DNA of 64,000 nucleotides from Alcanivoracaceae bacterium (GCA_029213045.1 JARGPN010000007.1:1-64000), one strand, 5' to 3'. Positions 25,580 through 35,167 are shown, numbered from the stretch's first letter. Notes: generated by a model not told the origin, from the sequence alone. Numbers and translations are program-made.

Positions 25580-25948
25580 TTAGCCGCCAGCCAGAAAACG
25601 ATCAATCGTTTTCAGCAGGACGTCTTCATCAACCGGCTTGGTCAGGTAATCGCGCGCACCTTGGCGCTGACCCCAAACCCGGTCAGTTTCTTGATCTTTG
25701 GTGGTGACGATAACAATAGGAATGTGTGCAGTGTCCGCCCCTTTGGTGAGCTGACGAGTTGCCTGAAAGCCATTCAGGCCAGGCATAACCACATCCATCA
25801 GCACCAGCTGTGGCTGCTCTGCCCTTGCCACCGCAACCCCGTCCGCACCGTTGGCGGCCTCAATCACTTCATGGCCGTGACGCTCTAAGATTTCACGAAA
25901 CTTAAAGGTTTCCGTGGGAGAGTCGTCAACGATTAAAATCTTTGCCAT
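25580..25948 (-). CDS. pilH: Single-domain response regulator PilH
   Basis: The 122-residue protein is a stand-alone receiver domain. The acidic pocket lies at Asp8-Asp9 (ILIVDDS), the phosphorylation site is Asp52 (LVLMDVVMP), the conserved Thr is in IVIVTTKDQE and the Lys in YLTKPVDE. In Pseudomonas PilH opposes PilG in setting pilus behaviour. It stands second in the operon, after pilG. Confidence 0.94.
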   Translation of the reverse strand: MAKILIVDDSPTETFKFREILERHGHEVIEAANGADGVAVARAEQPQLVLMDVVMPGLNGFQATRQLTKGADTAHIPIVIVTTKDQETDRVWGQRQGARDYLTKPVDEDVLLKTIDRFLAGG

Positions 25949-25975
25949 ATCAACCTCTTAAAGCGATTCGCACTC

Positions 25976-26359
25976 TTATTGTATATGTTCGCGAATCGCA
26001 CCAAGCAACTCTTCCTTGGAGAAGGGTTTTGTCAGGTATTCATCAGACCCAACAATCCGCCCCTTCGCCTTATCGAACAGGCCGTCCTTGGAGGACAGCA
26101 TGATCACAGGCGTTTCCCTGAAGGCACTGTTATTTTTAATTAATGCGCAGGTTTGATAGCCATCCAGGCGCGGCATCATGATATCTACAAAAATGATGTC
26201 GGGCTTGGTATCGGCGATTTTTGCCAACGCATCAAAGCCGTCGGTGGCGGTGATAACCTCACAACCTGCCTTCTTTAGCAGCGTTTCAGCCGTACGACGA
26301 ATCGTCTTCGAATCGTCAATCACCATCACTTTTAAATCTTGGAAGTTTTCTTCTGTCAT
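25976..26359 (-). CDS. pilG: Single-domain response regulator PilG
   Basis: The 127-residue protein is a lone receiver domain and the first gene of the Pil-Chp operon. The acidic pocket is in VMVIDDSKTIRR, the phosphorylation site is Asp59 (IIFVDIMMP), and the Lys lies in YLTKPFSKEE. In Pseudomonas PilG promotes pilus extension and links to adenylate cyclase; that role is carried over by homology. AAAGG upstream supports the ATG at 26359. Confidence 0.94.
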   Translation of the reverse strand: MTEENFQDLKVMVIDDSKTIRRTAETLLKKAGCEVITATDGFDALAKIADTKPDIIFVDIMMPRLDGYQTCALIKNNSAFRETPVIMLSSKDGLFDKAKGRIVGSDEYLTKPFSKEELLGAIREHIQ

Positions 26360-26660
26360 GGAAACAGCCTTTCACCGAGTACCGAACAGTAGGCTAAGTT
26401 ATTGTAATACCGGCCCTTTTGATAGCGCACAGGTAAGACATCCGGCTTACGTGGGCCCAAGTCGGAGTTTTAACACAGATTCAAGCTTCAATCTATAAGA
26501 CCTTATAAAGCCTGAAAAAAATGATCCCCTGCGGATAGCCTCCCCCAACTCCCACTGCTACCATGAGGCGCGCCGTCGCACGCAGCAACTGTGTCCTCGC
26601 TCAGTGGTTTTCTTCGTAGCGTAAACGGTCGCACACCTCGCCATTGCACAGGTAGTTAGC
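26360..26660. other. Divergent intergenic region between pilG and gshB
   Basis: These 301 bases separate two divergent genes and should hold promoters for both. I see no RNA gene, strong hairpin or clear operator. A weak TACAAT-like -10 for pilG may lie at 26406-26401 on the minus strand, but no matching -35 is evident. No convincing reading frame is present. Confidence 0.5.
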
Positions 26661-27614
26661 ATGTCCATTACGCTTGGGGTTGTCATGGACCCCATCGAAA
26701 AAATCAAGCCATGGAAAGACAGCACCTTTGCCATGTTGCTTGAAGCGCAGCGTCGACAATGGAACATCCTCTACATGACGCCGCCAGACCTGTATGTCCG
26801 CGATGGCCGTACCTATGCGCGCGCCGCCGACCTTAAACTGACCGACGCCCGCACTGATTGGTTTGAAAAAGGCCCTGAGCGCAATCTCGATTTAGCTGAT
26901 CTCGATATTTTGTTAATGCGTCAAGATCCGCCATTTAACAATGAATATATTTACGTCACGTACTTGCTAGAGAAAGTTGAAAAAGAAGGCGTGATGGTGG
27001 TGAACCGGCCTGCCAGCGTCCGTGATAGTAATGAAAAAATATTCGCCACCGAATTTCCGCAATGTTGCGCGCCGACGTTAGTTTCTGGCCGCTCAGATAT
27101 TTTGCGCGATTTTGTAAGAGAATATGGCGACACCGTAATGAAGCCCCTTGATGGCATGGGCGGCTCTAATATTTTTCGCGTACGCAGTGAAAGCCCAAAC
27201 ATTTCTGTGGTGATCGACATTCTCACACAGCAAGGCAAGACGCCGATTATGGTGCAGCGTTACATCCCCGAAATCACCGACGGTGACAAGCGCATATTGA
27301 TGATCAACGGCGAGCCAGTTCCCTATGCCCTCGCGCGAATTCCTCGCGAAGGCGAATTACGTGGAAATCTGGCCGCAGGCGGCACAGGCGTAGGCAGAGA
27401 GCTTACCGATCGCGACCGCTGGATTTGCGAACAGGTCGGCCCAACTCTTAAACGCAACGGCTTATACTTCGTCGGCCTAGACGTGATTGGCGACTTCTTA
27501 ACGGAAATTAATGTGACGAGCCCCACCTGTATTCGCGAGCTGGACGGTTTGTACAACATTAATATTGCTGGGCAGTTATTTGATCAGCTGCTGACGTTGC
27601 GCGAACAACAGTGA
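26661..27614 (+). CDS. gshB: Glutathione synthetase
   Basis: The 317-residue ATP-grasp enzyme joins gamma-glutamylcysteine and glycine. It begins with the GshB N-terminal domain (LGVVMDPIEKIKPWKDSTFAM) and contains LLMRQDPPFNNEYIYVTYLL, the ATP-grasp segments TVMKPLDGMGGSNIFRV and ITDGDKRILMINGEPVPYALARIP, and the metal-binding end FLTEINVTSPTCIREL. The ATG at 26661 follows AGG and gives the usual length. It is divergent from pilG. Confidence 0.97.
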   Translation: MSITLGVVMDPIEKIKPWKDSTFAMLLEAQRRQWNILYMTPPDLYVRDGRTYARAADLKLTDARTDWFEKGPERNLDLADLDILLMRQDPPFNNEYIYVTYLLEKVEKEGVMVVNRPASVRDSNEKIFATEFPQCCAPTLVSGRSDILRDFVREYGDTVMKPLDGMGGSNIFRVRSESPNISVVIDILTQQGKTPIMVQRYIPEITDGDKRILMINGEPVPYALARIPREGELRGNLAAGGTGVGRELTDRDRWICEQVGPTLKRNGLYFVGLDVIGDFLTEINVTSPTCIRELDGLYNINIAGQLFDQLLTLREQQ

Positions 27615-27800
27615 TCGCAGAAGATATTTCTAGGCGCTCATCAAAACCACAAACAACAGTAAAAATAATTTATGATCGCGCTATCGCCAAATGCCGTCGT
27701 CAACAAAAAAGCACAAGGCAAATTAGCAAACGAAACGTTGTTAGCGTCTCGCTGAAACGATTCAAACCCGCTCATCGCTGTCCCGGAAAATAACACGCAC

Positions 27801-28682
27801 ATGGCTTCAACTGGCGCACCCGTAACCCCTGCTGATCGCTTAAGCTTTACGCTATTTTTAGCGGCAGCGATGCACGCCAGTTTAATTTTCGGCCTCGGCT
27901 TCCAAAACCAAAAGCCCGGTGAACCCGCCCGCACTATTGAAGTCACCATCGCACAGCAATTAAGCGACAAAGCACCCGACCAAGCAGATTTTATTGCTCA
28001 GGCAAATCAAGAAGGCTCCGGCGACGAAACCGAAAAGCGTGAACTCACCACCACCGAAGTCGCGCCGTTCGATGACACCAAAATTGAGCATGTGCAGCTG
28101 GAGACGCCGAGCACCATTGCGCCAAATACCGAATTCACTCAGCGTTTAGTTCTTACCACGCAGGGCGTTTCGAAGCGCAAGTCGCCCGCCAAGCAAGAAA
28201 AGAAACAAGAACCCAAGCCACTGCCGAAAAAAGACAAAGAATCTCTTGAGTCGCTGAACAATGAAATTGCCAGCCTGCAAGCGAGGCTCGATGAGCAAAA
28301 GCAAGCGTACGCTAAACGTCCTCGCGTTCGCACACTGACCTCGGTGTCTGCAAAGGCGCACTACGAAGCGTTATACATCGATGCGTTTCGGCGCGAAGTA
28401 GAAGCGATGGGCACGCGCAATTTTCCCAAACAAGCACTGAGCGAAGGCAAATTTGGTAACGTCCGTTTGCTGGTCACACTGAATAACGACGGCTCGCTCA
28501 AAGGCGGCATCAAAATACTTAAATCATCTGGTCACAGTTTTTTAGACGAAGCAGCCATTCGCAGCGTGCAACTCGCAGCACCATTCTCCCCATTCACCGG
28601 CGAGATGAAGCAGAAGATCGATATTCTAGAAATTATCCGCACATGGAAATTTGACCCCAGACAAACCCTCACCAGCCAATAG
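27801..28682 (+). CDS. TonB-family protein, probable TonB3
   Basis: The 293-residue protein has an N-terminal membrane helix near residues 15-34 containing a histidine (FLAAAMHASLIF) like the TonB anchor. A charged linker with a Lys/Pro stretch (KKQEPKPLPKKDK) and a short coiled coil (NNEIASLQARLDEQKQ) follow. The C-terminal TonB domain includes GNVRLLVTLNNDGSLKG and HSFLDEAAIRSVQLAAPFSPF. Its place between gshB and yqgE matches, from memory, tonB3 of P. aeruginosa, which is needed for twitching motility, so a pilus-related rather than iron role is possible. Confidence 0.88.
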   Translation: MASTGAPVTPADRLSFTLFLAAAMHASLIFGLGFQNQKPGEPARTIEVTIAQQLSDKAPDQADFIAQANQEGSGDETEKRELTTTEVAPFDDTKIEHVQLETPSTIAPNTEFTQRLVLTTQGVSKRKSPAKQEKKQEPKPLPKKDKESLESLNNEIASLQARLDEQKQAYAKRPRVRTLTSVSAKAHYEALYIDAFRREVEAMGTRNFPKQALSEGKFGNVRLLVTLNNDGSLKGGIKILKSSGHSFLDEAAIRSVQLAAPFSPFTGEMKQKIDILEIIRTWKFDPRQTLTSQ

Positions 28683-28743
28683 CTCAGCACTGTACTCGCC
28701 ACGGCACTTGCCCCCGCCACCCACCCAGGCGGATACTGACACC

Positions 28744-29307
28744 ATGAATAGTGATAGCCTGAAAAACCAATTCCTCATTGCGATGCCGCAGCTCGAAGAC
28801 CCCAACTTTGAGCACAGCATTACGTACATCATTGAACACAACGAAGACGGCGCCATGGGCCTTACGCTCAATCGCCCCGTCAACATCAGTTACGACGATG
28901 TGCTTGAAGACCTCGGCATTGAATGCGAAATCCTCATCGGCCAGCGCCATCAAGTTGTGGCGGGCGGCCCGGTACAAACGGAAGCCGGATTTATTTTGCA
29001 TCCCGCTCTTGAGACACCGTTTACCTCCACGGTGCAACTCAGCACTGAATTATGGCTCACCACTTCGCGCGATATTCTTGAAGCCATTGCCGATGGCAAA
29101 GGGCCAAGTCAGTCATTAATGGCGCTCGGCTATGCGGGATGGACTGCAGGTCAATTAGAAGAAGAGCTCGCGCAAAATAGCTGGCTCACGGTGCCTGCAT
29201 CCGCTGAGATTATTTTCGATGTGCCATTTGATGAACGCTGGAAATCAGCGGCGCGTTCTCTCGGCGTCGACATTCAATTACTGTCCGGCGAAGCTGGGCA
29301 CGGGTGA
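28744..29307 (+). CDS. yqgE: YqgE/AlgH family protein
   Basis: The 187-residue protein matches the YqgE/AlgH (DUF179) family along its whole length, with LKNQFLIAMPQLEDPNFEHS at the start, EDGAMGLTLNRP, GGPVQTEAGFILH and LGYAGWTAGQLEEEL. The biochemical role of the family is not settled; in P. aeruginosa algH is linked to alginate regulation. I chose ATG 28744 since family members begin close to LKNQFLIA. It is followed 4 bases later by ruvX, a common pairing. Confidence 0.94.
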   Translation: MNSDSLKNQFLIAMPQLEDPNFEHSITYIIEHNEDGAMGLTLNRPVNISYDDVLEDLGIECEILIGQRHQVVAGGPVQTEAGFILHPALETPFTSTVQLSTELWLTTSRDILEAIADGKGPSQSLMALGYAGWTAGQLEEELAQNSWLTVPASAEIIFDVPFDERWKSAARSLGVDIQLLSGEAGHG

Positions 29308-29311
29308 TAAA

Positions 29312-29731
29312 GTGTCCTCAAGCGTGCTTGGATTTGATTTTGGCCATAAAAAAATCGGGGTAGCCACCGGGCAATCCCTCATGGGCAGTGGCTCGCCGCT
29401 GCCTGCATTGCTCAGCCGCCAAGAAAAGCCCGACTGGGGAAGCATTGAAGCACTGATCATGGAGTGGTCGCCGGACGCGCTAATTGTCGGCTTGCCGTTA
29501 AACATGGATGACACAGAAAGCGAATTAAGTGCCCGCGCTCGACGCTTCGCGCGGCAATTAAACGGCCGCTTTAACTTGCCGGTGTGGATGGTCGATGAAC
29601 GTCTCAGCACCCGCGAAGCGCGCGCCCAGCTCGGCGACAAAGCCAAACGCGGCCCGGATCCACGGGTCGACAGCATCGCCGCCGCATTAATTATCGAAAC
29701 CTATTTTACCGATGGCGGGCTAACGCCTTAA
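29312..29731 (+). CDS. ruvX: Putative pre-16S rRNA nuclease YqgF/RuvX
   Basis: The 139-residue RNase H-fold protein is the conserved YqgF nuclease, implicated in 16S rRNA 5' end maturation. The catalytic acid lies in VLGFDFGHKKIGVATG, with VGLPLNMDDTESELSARA, VDERLSTREA and the closing acid in DSIAAALIIETYF. The start is GTG 29312, 4 bases after the yqgE stop. A second GTG at 29324 is in frame but would trim residues just before the first motif. Confidence 0.93.
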   Translation: MSSSVLGFDFGHKKIGVATGQSLMGSGSPLPALLSRQEKPDWGSIEALIMEWSPDALIVGLPLNMDDTESELSARARRFARQLNGRFNLPVWMVDERLSTREARAQLGDKAKRGPDPRVDSIAAALIIETYFTDGGLTP

Positions 29732-29808
29732 AGTAAACGCCAATGGCGAAACAGTTTTGAACATCGCAACGTCGCCCCAGCAGATCGAACGCTCAAAAAG
29801 GACAGGCC

Positions 29809-30315
29809 GTGAAATACGACAGCAAATGGATTCATCAACGCCTCGATGACATGGCCGACGATCTGCGCACACTGCTGGGCGAGCGCGAAAGAAACAATAT
29901 TAAGCTTGTTGGCATTCATTCCGGCGGTGTTTGGCTTGCCGCCGAACTTTGCTCGCGCCTGGGCGACCCAGAGCTCGGCACGCTCGACATTAGCTTCTAC
30001 CGTGACGACTTCACCAAACGCGGCATTAATCCCAAAGTAAAACCCACCGACATGGATTTCGAGGTGGAAGGGCAACACCTAATTCTGATTGACGACGTCC
30101 TAATGAGTGGCCGCACCGTGCGCGCTGCCATGAATGAATTATTCGATTTCGGTCGCCCAGCGAGCATCACATTGGTGGTGTTATTTGATGTCGGGCAAAG
30201 AGAATTACCGGTTAGTCCAGATATTTGCGGGGAAACCTTGGCATTAGGCCCCCTAGAACGGGTAGAATTGCACGGACCCGCGCCACTCACAGCGGAAATA
30301 CTAAGAGTCGATTAG
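29809..30315 (+). CDS. pyrR: PyrR-type uracil phosphoribosyltransferase/regulator
   Basis: The 168-residue protein is a phosphoribosyltransferase with the PRPP-binding signature [17 protein letters not shown] near residues 93-109. [11 protein letters not shown] and the YRDDFTKRG block are typical of PyrR. It can convert uracil to UMP and may regulate pyrimidine genes. It begins with GTG at 29809, preceded by AAAAGGA. It heads pyrR-pyrB-pyrC', the order known from Pseudomonas. I see no PyrR-type attenuator in the short leader. Confidence 0.94.
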   Translation: MKYDSKWIHQRLDDMADDLRTLLGERERNNIKLVGIHSGGVWLAAELCSRLGDPELGTLDISFYRDDFTKRGINPKVKPTDMDFEVEGQHLILIDDVLMSGRTVRAAMNELFDFGRPASITLVVLFDVGQRELPVSPDICGETLALGPLERVELHGPAPLTAEILRVD

Positions 30316-30337
30316 ACTTTATGACGAATGAGCTGAC

Positions 30338-31324
30338 ATGATTGCCACGCCGCCATCCGCCAGCCTCCAGCTCACCGACGACGGTAAGCTGAAGCATTTT
30401 CTCTCCGTAGAGCATTGTTCCCGTTCCCTTCTCGAAGACATTTTAAATACCGCCGCTGGCTTTGTTGAAGTCGGTGACCGCGCCATCAAAAAAGTCCCTT
30501 TGCTGCGCGGCAAAACGGTGGTGAATTTATTTTTCGAAGCAAGCACCCGCACCCGCACAACCTTTGAGCTCGCCGCCAAGCGATTAAGCGCCGACGTACT
30601 CAATATCGATATTGCCAAAAGCGCCACCAGTAAAGGTGAAACGCTGATGGATATGTTGTGGAATTTAGAAGCCATGTCCAGCGACATGTTTGTAGTGCGC
30701 CATTCTGACTCCGGCGCACCGTCGTTTATTGCCGAGCATGTGACCCCCAACGTTGCCGTGATCAATGCCGGCGACGGTCGCCACGCGCACCCGACCCAAG
30801 CAATGCTGGATATGTACACCATCCGCCATTACAAAGGTCGCTTCGAAGGATTAAAAGTCGCCATTATCGGCGACATTGTTCATTCACGCGTTGCTCGCTC
30901 GCAAATTCATGCGCTGAATATTTTAGGCGCAGAAGAAGTGCGCGTGATTGGTCCGCGGACATTGCTGCCCGTTGATATCGAATCCCTTGGCGTCAGCGTT
31001 TACAGCGATTTAGCGCAAGGCTTAAAAGATGTTGATGTAGTCATCGCATTACGCTTGCAAAAAGAGCGCATGGATTCCGCATTGCTGCCGTCTGAAAAAG
31101 AATTCTTCCGCTTGTACGGGCTCAACAATGATCGCCTGCGCCCTGCCAAACCCGACGCCATTGTGATGCACCCTGGCCCGATCAATCGCGGTGTCGAAAT
31201 CGCCAGCGAAGTGGCCGACGGACCACGCTCCGTTATTCTTCATCAGGTGACGTTCGGCATCGCCGTGCGCATGGCAGTGATGTCCATGTGCATCGCCGGA
31301 CAAGATGCAGGAGCCGGTCGATGA
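30338..31324 (+). CDS. pyrB: Aspartate carbamoyltransferase catalytic subunit
   Basis: The 328-residue enzyme condenses carbamoyl phosphate and aspartate in pyrimidine synthesis. The carbamoyl-phosphate motif [13 protein letters not shown] is near residue 68, and [12 protein letters not shown] and [12 protein letters not shown] are present. No pyrI regulatory subunit is adjacent. Instead the stop codon overlaps the start of pyrC' as ATGA, and Pseudomonas-type ATCases are dodecamers of PyrB with an inactive PyrC'. The short N-terminal extension also fits that class. Confidence 0.97.
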   Translation: MIATPPSASLQLTDDGKLKHFLSVEHCSRSLLEDILNTAAGFVEVGDRAIKKVPLLRGKTVVNLFFEASTRTRTTFELAAKRLSADVLNIDIAKSATSKGETLMDMLWNLEAMSSDMFVVRHSDSGAPSFIAEHVTPNVAVINAGDGRHAHPTQAMLDMYTIRHYKGRFEGLKVAIIGDIVHSRVARSQIHALNILGAEEVRVIGPRTLLPVDIESLGVSVYSDLAQGLKDVDVVIALRLQKERMDSALLPSEKEFFRLYGLNNDRLRPAKPDAIVMHPGPINRGVEIASEVADGPRSVILHQVTFGIAVRMAVMSMCIAGQDAGAGR

Positions 31325-32589
31325 GTAGCCCGAAAGCGCACATCCTCATTCGCAAAGGCCGGGTGATTGATCCCAATAATCAACGCGACGAAGTGCTCGA
31401 CGTGTTAATCGAAAACGGCAGATTAGTGCGTATGGGCGCCAGCCTCGACGCGCCCGGTGCTGAAATCTTTAATGCCGAAGGGTTGTGTGTTTTTCCCGGC
31501 CTTGTTGATACCTGCACACGGTTAACCGACGCCAACATCAGCAGCGAAACCCGTGCTGCAGCCAGTGGCGGTATTACACATTTGTGCGCACTGCCCGACA
31601 CAAATCCGGTCATCGACAGCACGGCGGTGGTGCGATTAATTCGCGAGCGCGCCATGAAAGCAGGCTTTGCCCGCGTGCTACCTCTTGCGGCAATGACGCA
31701 ACAACTTGAAGGCAAGCAGCTCGCCGAAATGCAAACGCTAAAAGAAGCGGGCTGCATTGGCGTCAGCAACGCAGGCTTTCCAGTGCAAGATGCGCTGGTG
31801 TTAAAACGGTGTCTCGAATATGCGGCGACGTTTGATATTCCGGTTATGTTGCGGCCACAAGATAATTCGCTTGCAGCAGGCGGTTGCGCACACGATGGTC
31901 CAGTGGCGACGCGCCTTGGCCTGCCTGGCGTTCCCTCTGTGGCAGAGACGATTGATCTCGCTCGCGCGTTAATTTTAATTGAAGCCAGCGGCGTCCGTGC
32001 GCATGTGCATCAGTTAAGTTCTGGCGCTAGCGTGTCGTTGATTCGCGACGCCAAAGCAAAAGGCTTACCGATTACTGCAGATGTGTGCATTCATCATTTA
32101 CTGCTTGATGAATCGGCTATCGAAGGTTTTAACAGCCAATGCCATATTCAACCGCCACTGCGTAGCAAAGCGGATCGCGAAGCACTACTCGCCGCCGTCG
32201 CTGACGGCACTATTGATGCGGTATGCTCCCAGCACACAGCGGTTGGCTCTTCCAGCAAGCTTGCGCCCTTCCCTGCGACCAAAGCCGGCATTGCGGGCAT
32301 CGAAACATTGCTGCCATTGCTGCTGCATTTAGTCGAAGAAAATCACCTCACTTTGCAACGCGCCATCGAAGTTCTCACTAGCGGCGCAGCAAAATGCTTA
32401 GGGCAAACAGTGGGTCATTTAGAAATTGGACGTGTCGCTAGCCTTTGCATCATCGACACCAAAACACGCCGACGACCGAGCGACGATTGGATTTCATCCG
32501 GAAAAAATAGTCCATGGATGGAAGCGGTCCTGCCGGGCGTAACACGGCTCACCGTATGCGAAGGGCGCGTGACGTGGCTTTCGGATTAA
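31321..32589 (+). CDS. pyrC': Inactive dihydroorotase-like subunit PyrC'
   Basis: The 422-residue protein has the amidohydrolase fold of dihydroorotases but has lost the metal site. The usual PGLVDxHVH block reads [10 protein letters not shown], and the usual TDHAPH block reads CSQHTA. HQLSS and IHHLLLDE remain. In Pseudomonas such a PyrC' is needed to hold the ATCase dodecamer together and has no dihydroorotase activity; I infer the same here. It starts inside the end of pyrB (ATGA overlap), consistent with fixed stoichiometry. A separate active dihydroorotase must lie elsewhere. Confidence 0.92.
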   Translation: MSSPKAHILIRKGRVIDPNNQRDEVLDVLIENGRLVRMGASLDAPGAEIFNAEGLCVFPGLVDTCTRLTDANISSETRAAASGGITHLCALPDTNPVIDSTAVVRLIRERAMKAGFARVLPLAAMTQQLEGKQLAEMQTLKEAGCIGVSNAGFPVQDALVLKRCLEYAATFDIPVMLRPQDNSLAAGGCAHDGPVATRLGLPGVPSVAETIDLARALILIEASGVRAHVHQLSSGASVSLIRDAKAKGLPITADVCIHHLLLDESAIEGFNSQCHIQPPLRSKADREALLAAVADGTIDAVCSQHTAVGSSSKLAPFPATKAGIAGIETLLPLLLHLVEENHLTLQRAIEVLTSGAAKCLGQTVGHLEIGRVASLCIIDTKTRRRPSDDWISSGKNSPWMEAVLPGVTRLTVCEGRVTWLSD

Positions 32590-32600
32590 TCGAAAGCCAC
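32574..32600 (+). terminator. Strong hairpin across the pyrC' stop codon
   Basis: GTGGCTTTCG and CGAAAGCCAC form a perfect 10-base stem with a 7-base loop that contains the pyrC' stop. No T run follows at once, but a TTTTTT lies at 32619-32624. It may end the pyr transcript with help from Rho or protect the 3' end. Confidence 0.55.
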
Positions 32601-32658
32601 GCTGCGCTGAACGAGATTTTTTCTGAATCAGTTACGCGCTCGCAATAAAAAGATTTAT

Positions 32659-33204
32659 TTAATTCCCAGGCGGATATTTCGCCAATATTTTCTGCACTGT
32701 GTAATCTATCCACTCATCACGGTTTTCTGCGCTCAGATCTTCGTCCATCTGATTGGCGCTACTCGCCTTCCACACGACCTGCTGAGTTTGCGTGTCGACG
32801 AATTCAATTTCTAAGCGATACTGTTTTCTCTCTTTGGAGCTGACCGGTGTTGTGACGCCGATACCCATGTTGCTGCGCGCAGCGCCAAACCCGAAAGATA
32901 CATTGTTGCTGTCGTAGTGGGCGTATTCTTTAAAGCGGCTCACCACCTCTAGTTGCGCCGCGTTATTGGTCACGGAGACGCCCCTGCTGGGCAAATACTT
33001 CTTCAGCGCCGCATCAACACGCGCCGCATCAATGGACCGATCGCCGCCAGCATCCTGACGAAGCGTGGCCGCTTTATAGACCGAAAAGTCAGTGCCTTTT
33101 TTATAGTCCGTGACCGGCGTGGCGCACCCTGCCAACGCGAGTAACAGTGCGGCGGCGGTGAAAGGCTTGGATAAGGATTTCGAAACGACACTCTGTGCGC
33201 GCAT
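32659..33204 (-). CDS. DUF4136-like lipoprotein
   Basis: The 181-residue protein starts with a lipoprotein signal ending in the lipobox LALAGC at about residue 28. The mature part (TDYKKGTDFSVYKAATLRQ through WIDYTVQKILAKYPPG) looks like DUF4136, a family of small envelope lipoproteins of unknown role. ATG 33204 follows GGGAGA. The bases after the Cys are ATP, with no Asp at position +2, which favours the outer membrane. It lies 43 bases after the GNAT gene on the same strand. Confidence 0.8.
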   Translation of the reverse strand: MRAQSVVSKSLSKPFTAAALLLALAGCATPVTDYKKGTDFSVYKAATLRQDAGGDRSIDAARVDAALKKYLPSRGVSVTNNAAQLEVVSRFKEYAHYDSNNVSFGFGAARSNMGIGVTTPVSSKERKQYRLEIEFVDTQTQQVVWKASSANQMDEDLSAENRDEWIDYTVQKILAKYPPGN

Positions 33205-33247
33205 GATTTTCTCCCGCTGCTTAGAGTCAAATGTATGTGGTACTAGG

Positions 33248-34078
33248 TTAGTCAGCAATACGCTGAAAGCGTTTCATCGTAACGCCATCTACCACAACAT
33301 CTTCCTTGAACATTTCAAGCGGCCGCACCCATAAATTGAAATCGCCGTATAAGGGCCGGTACACGACGAGCTTTTCCCGCGTTTCACTGTGCGTGGCCAC
33401 GTCAATAACGCGGTATTCGTTGCCTTTATAGTGTCGATACAACCCCGGCGTGACCGGCTGATCACGCTGCAGCGGCTTAACCAACAACAACCAATCGCCG
33501 CTGTATTCGCAATCTGGGTAATCAACGATGGGCCGTGCATCAACCTGGGCGTAACCACAGCGTTCATACAACGCCACCGCACCGTGATTTTGCTCGGCAA
33601 CAATAATGCTCAGTGTTGTACTGCCACCTAACCGCGCCATGCCCTCGGCCACGGCGAGCAGACGCGAACCGAGGCCTTTGCCGCGAAACGCCGGATACGC
33701 TGCCAGCGCGTTGACGTACCAACTTCCCGGCGCGCGCGCTTCAAGCTCGACCAGCGGACGAATCACCTCTGGCAACTGGGCTAGATCATCAAGTGGATAC
33801 GGGTCCGGCTGCACATAGCCGAGCAGCATCGCTGCTACCTGGCCTTCTTGTTCAACCACCCACGCGTTGCGCCATGAAAAGCCGCCCTCTTCTTGCTGAG
33901 CACGCGCAATCCCCACGTCGAGCCATTTTTCGGACGACGAAATGCGGGACCAATTCCAACGAGGAATACCTTCCCCGGCAATGTTGATCAACCGCGCTAA
34001 ATGTTCCGCGTCATCACGACGGGCAGGGCGTATATGCATTTCTGCGTCACTGACGGGTAATGCGGCATTGTCATTCAT
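33248..34078 (-). CDS. GNAT acetyltransferase fused to a DUF1653 domain
   Basis: The 276-residue protein has two parts. Residues 14-190 form a GNAT domain with IRPARRDDAEHLARL at the start and the acetyl-CoA loop AYPAFRGKGLGSRLL; the acceptor is unknown. From about residue 210 the sequence becomes DUF1653, with PGLYRHYKGNEYRVIDVATHS, VVYRPLYGDFNLWVRPLEMF and MKRFQRI. DUF1653 usually occurs as a separate protein of about 70 residues. No stop or frameshift separates them, so the fusion appears real. ATG 34078 is the likely start; 34132 is an alternative. Confidence 0.83.
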   Translation of the reverse strand: MNDNAALPVSDAEMHIRPARRDDAEHLARLINIAGEGIPRWNWSRISSSEKWLDVGIARAQQEEGGFSWRNAWVVEQEGQVAAMLLGYVQPDPYPLDDLAQLPEVIRPLVELEARAPGSWYVNALAAYPAFRGKGLGSRLLAVAEGMARLGGSTTLSIIVAEQNHGAVALYERCGYAQVDARPIVDYPDCEYSGDWLLLVKPLQRDQPVTPGLYRHYKGNEYRVIDVATHSETREKLVVYRPLYGDFNLWVRPLEMFKEDVVVDGVTMKRFQRIAD

Positions 34079-34255
34079 GGGCGTCTTGCGCTCCGTGCTC
34101 GTCAGTACATCGCGCTGCATTGCTGAAAACATTTATGCAGCTTTTGTTTAGTCAGTATCGCCTAACTCGTAGCTCTACTCTCTTACTAATTCGTTCGCCG
34201 ATCGCTCACATGCTCTGTTTTATCGGCGAGCAGGTGAGGCGGAGGTGAAGTGTTA

Positions 34256-35167
34256 TCAAACCTGCCAGCGCTCACGGCACAAACCGTCCACCCGCTCTGT
34301 CAAAATCTGTCCAAGTCGTCGCGTTGCTGGGCCGGCGTAATCGCGATCGGTATAAATCAAATACAGTTCAGCAAAGCGTTCTTTGCCCTCGACCAGCGGC
34401 AACACTTTCAATTCGCCACTGGCCAATTCGGCGGCAATCTTATCTTCTGGATACCAAGCGAAGCCCATCCCCATGCATACAGCGCGGATAGAACTGGCAA
34501 AGTTCGATACCGTCCAGCGCTGCTCAGCGCCAAGCCATCCGGCATCAATACGGCGCGCGCCAGAGTCACGAATGACCAACTGACGATGTCGGCGCAGGTC
34601 CTGGTAAGTAAGCGCCCCCTTACCCTCTAACAGTGGATGGCCTGGAGCTGCCACCGGTAAAAAGCGGGCACGCATTAACGCTTCACCTAGAAATCCCGTA
34701 GGCACCTTGCCTGACACGGCAAGATCAACGCGACGTTCAAGCAACGCATCTTCGGTGCCGGTAAGTACCGTTTCGTAAAGTTGAACACGGGTATCGGGAA
34801 AGTCTTTGGCCAACTCGGCGAGACATTCCAGCATCAACCAAATGGGAAAGATGGCTTCCACGGCGACGTGAATTTCCGGCTCAAAGCGCTGCTGCAACCG
34901 CCCCGCCGCCTTCTCTAGCTCTTCGGCTTCCGTCACTAACACTCTGGCTCGGCGGCAGAGCAAGTCACCGGCAGGGGTCAACACCGCACGGCGACCTTCA
35001 ATACTAAACACCCGCACATCCAACACCGATTCCAGCTTCTGGATGGCGTAGCTGACCGCCGACTGGCTTTTACCTAACGCTTCAGCCGCTGGCGCATAGC
35101 CGCCTTCATCCACTACGGCCAAAAGCGCGCGCCACTGCTCCAACGAAATCTGCGGACCTTCGCTCAT
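34256..35167 (-). CDS. LysR-family transcriptional regulator
   Basis: The 303-residue regulator has the N-terminal winged helix (SLEQWRALLAVVDEGGYAPAA and AVSYAIQKLE) and a periplasmic-binding-like effector domain from about residue 95. It is divergent from the azoreductase gene, with 108 bases between them containing nested inverted repeats. That arrangement suggests it controls the redox genes that follow. The effector is not evident; a quinone or electrophile would fit the targets. Confidence 0.92.
   Translation of the reverse strand: MSEGPQISLEQWRALLAVVDEGGYAPAAEALGKSQSAVSYAIQKLESVLDVRVFSIEGRRAVLTPAGDLLCRRARVLVTEAEELEKAAGRLQQRFEPEIHVAVEAIFPIWLMLECLAELAKDFPDTRVQLYETVLTGTEDALLERRVDLAVSGKVPTGFLGEALMRARFLPVAAPGHPLLEGKGALTYQDLRRHRQLVIRDSGARRIDAGWLGAEQRWTVSNFASSIRAVCMGMGFAWYPEDKIAAELASGELKVLPLVEGKERFAELYLIYTDRDYAGPATRRLGQILTERVDGLCRERWQV

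Noticed and set aside
27611-27793. 60-codon plus-strand frame between gshB and the tonB-like gene
   Set aside because: It overlaps the gshB stop, has no ribosome site and a basic, family-free sequence; it looks like chance.
29732-29808. PyrR-binding attenuator before pyrR
   Set aside because: The gap is short and shows no alternative hairpins or anti-terminator of the known type.
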